Of a DNA stretch of 64,000 nt, positions 63,302-64,000 are shown piece by piece. Where the stretch lies: NCBI RefSeq assembly GCF_009925085.1, contig NZ_JAABNR010000013.1:1-64000 (forward strand), written 5' to 3'. This DNA is from Stagnihabitans tardus. Its GTDB lineage: Bacteria > Pseudomonadota > Alphaproteobacteria > Rhodobacterales > Rhodobacteraceae. How positions within the stretch are numbered: the first letter of the stretch is position 1; every line of letters begins with the position of its first letter. Made by a program: the position numbers and the translations under genes. Below the pieces are notes generated by a model. The model was not told where the DNA came from, did not search any database, and was given only the letters and a program-made list of their open reading frames with translations.

Positions 63302-63566
63302 CCAAGAGAAAAGGGCGCGCCGCAGGCGCGCCCTTTTCTCTTGGAGGTGGCGCCATTTTCCGCAGGAAAATGGCGCCACCCCTCCCGGGGAGCGCGGCGG
63401 CTTTGCGGCTTGCCGCAAAGCCGCCGCGCCCTGCCTTCCCTAGGCGGGATGGTGGCGCGGGGCGAAAGCCCCGCGCCACCATCCCGCCGGGGTCCCACGG
63501 GAAACGGCGCCCCCAAGGGGGGCGCCGTTTCCCGTGGGAGGGGGCCGTTTTTCTGCGAAAAACGGC
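63302..63566. repeat. Array of six perfect hairpins after clpX
   Basis: Six consecutive inverted repeats: 63302-63344 (20-bp arms, loop GCA); 63346-63380 (16-bp arms, loop GCA); 63392-63429 (18-bp arms, loop TT); 63443-63488 (21-bp arms, loop GAAA); 63493-63539 (22-bp arms, loop AAG); and 63544-63566 (10-bp arms, loop TGC). All stems are perfect. The first ends in a run of four T on both strands and may terminate clpX. The gap 63212-63620 holds no gene. Confidence 0.95.
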
Positions 63567-63620
63567 TGGGTCTCCGACTTTCAGAAGCCTTGCCCCCAAG
63601 CGCAGCCCGGGATCATGGTG

Positions 63621-64000
63621 TCACAGCCGGCCGAGGCGCTCGGTCAAGAGGTCGAAGAAGCCCTGCGCATCGACATCGCCCACGAAATAGGCATTGGCCT
63701 TGCGATCCGTCACGCCCCACCAATCGGCCACCGTCATGCCAAGCGTCAGCTCCGAGAGGGTCTCGATCTCGACATTGATCAGCCGCCCCGAGAAAAGCTC
63801 GGGCTTCAGAAGATAGGCCACGACGCAGGGGTCATGCAGCGGCCCGCCCTCGGAGCCGTATTTCGCAACGTCGAAGCGCTCGAAGAAATCCGCCCAGGCG
63901 GCTGCGACCCGCCCCACCTCGCTCCCGAGGTTGCGGATCTTCTCGACCCGGGCGCGCGTCGTCAGAACCTTGTGCGTCACGTCCAGGGGCATCACGACCA
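63621..64000 (-). CDS. Nucleoside hydrolase, C-terminal part (cut by window edge)
   Basis: The last 126 codons of an inosine/uridine-preferring nucleoside hydrolase, which cleaves the ribosyl bond of nucleosides for salvage. MPLDVTHKVLTT and the family's metal- and substrate-binding HDPCVVAYLLKPELF are clear. The N-terminal DxDxxxDD calcium site would lie beyond base 64000. The frame continues upstream through the window edge, so the internal ATG at 63992 is not the start. Confidence 0.88.
   Translation of the reverse strand, partial: VVMPLDVTHKVLTTRARVEKIRNLGSEVGRVAAAWADFFERFDVAKYGSEGGPLHDPCVVAYLLKPELFSGRLINVEIETLSELTLGMTVADWWGVTDRKANAYFVGDVDAQGFFDLLTERLGRL

Noticed and set aside
61100-63418. 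A 772-codon minus-strand open frame across clpP and clpX
   Set aside because: It is an antisense artefact of high G+C; the plus strand encodes complete ClpP and ClpX with all catalytic motifs.
1-64000. tRNA or rRNA genes
   Set aside because: Reading the intergenic gaps, I found no cloverleaf with a GGTTCRA-type T-arm and no rRNA sequence.

Overview
The window is high-GC DNA (roughly two thirds G+C by eye) from an alphaproteobacterial chromosome, most likely Rhodobacteraceae/Paracoccaceae. The family call rests on Rhodobacterales-type conserved proteins (DUF6477, DUF6456, DUF6280), a DUF2497/PopZ-like protein beside tolC, an alphaproteobacterial GTTC-N7-GTTC LexA box in front of lexA, and protein sequences typical of that order. 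Almost everything is chromosomal housekeeping. I see no rRNA, tRNA, insertion sequence, prophage, plasmid gene or CRISPR array.

Layout. 0-8.5 kb: a non-pyrrolysine MttB-family methyltransferase, the DUF6477/DUF6456 pair, a coiled-coil protein of unknown function, lipA, a glutathione S-transferase/dihaem cytochrome c pair, hpt and a COQ10/RatA-like protein. 8.9-24 kb: anmK, tyrS, a frameshifted gene coupled to an IscU-like scaffold, hisI, a degenerate isoaspartyl methyltransferase, tolC, the PopZ-like protein, an inositol-monophosphatase-like enzyme, a class I glutamine amidotransferase-like hydrolase, a P1 peptidase, a class V aminotransferase, a tyrosine phosphatase, a YgfZ-like protein and an SDR. 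24-36.5 kb: a minus-strand block (purF, cvpA, radA, pqiA-like, coiled-coil membrane protein, mlaF, mlaE, alr, a large acidic-repeat OmpA protein) interrupted by two plus-strand paralogous RTX genes. 36.5-54.6 kb: a glycosyltransferase, pyrC and pyrE, valS, an HxlR regulator, an AsnC regulator divergent from an ornithine/diaminopimelate-type decarboxylase, a sulfotransferase, gltA, gltX, comEC and lexA. 54.6-64 kb: moeA, moaC and trpC continuing directly from an ABC transporter (ynjB, ynjC), then divergent ynjF, clpP, clpX and the end of a nucleoside hydrolase.

Functional groupings. Four-base ATGA overlaps suggest translational coupling in alr-mlaE-mlaF, ynjC-trpC-moaC, cytochrome c-GST and hpt-small membrane ORF. 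pyrC and pyrE form a pyrimidine pair. clpP and clpX form the ClpXP protease. gltX and comEC are divergent from a 37-bp gap.

The most unusual content is between genes. Convergent and 3' intergenic regions are packed with perfect inverted repeats belonging to several recurring families: a hairpin followed by a conserved ATATTTGGGCCAA box (nine copies of the box); CCCGGGTCAAGCCCGGG-type repeats; TTTTTCTGCGAAAAA palindromes; GGCGGGTTGAAACCCGCC palindromes; a 143-bp tandem repeat; and an array of six consecutive perfect hairpins after clpX.
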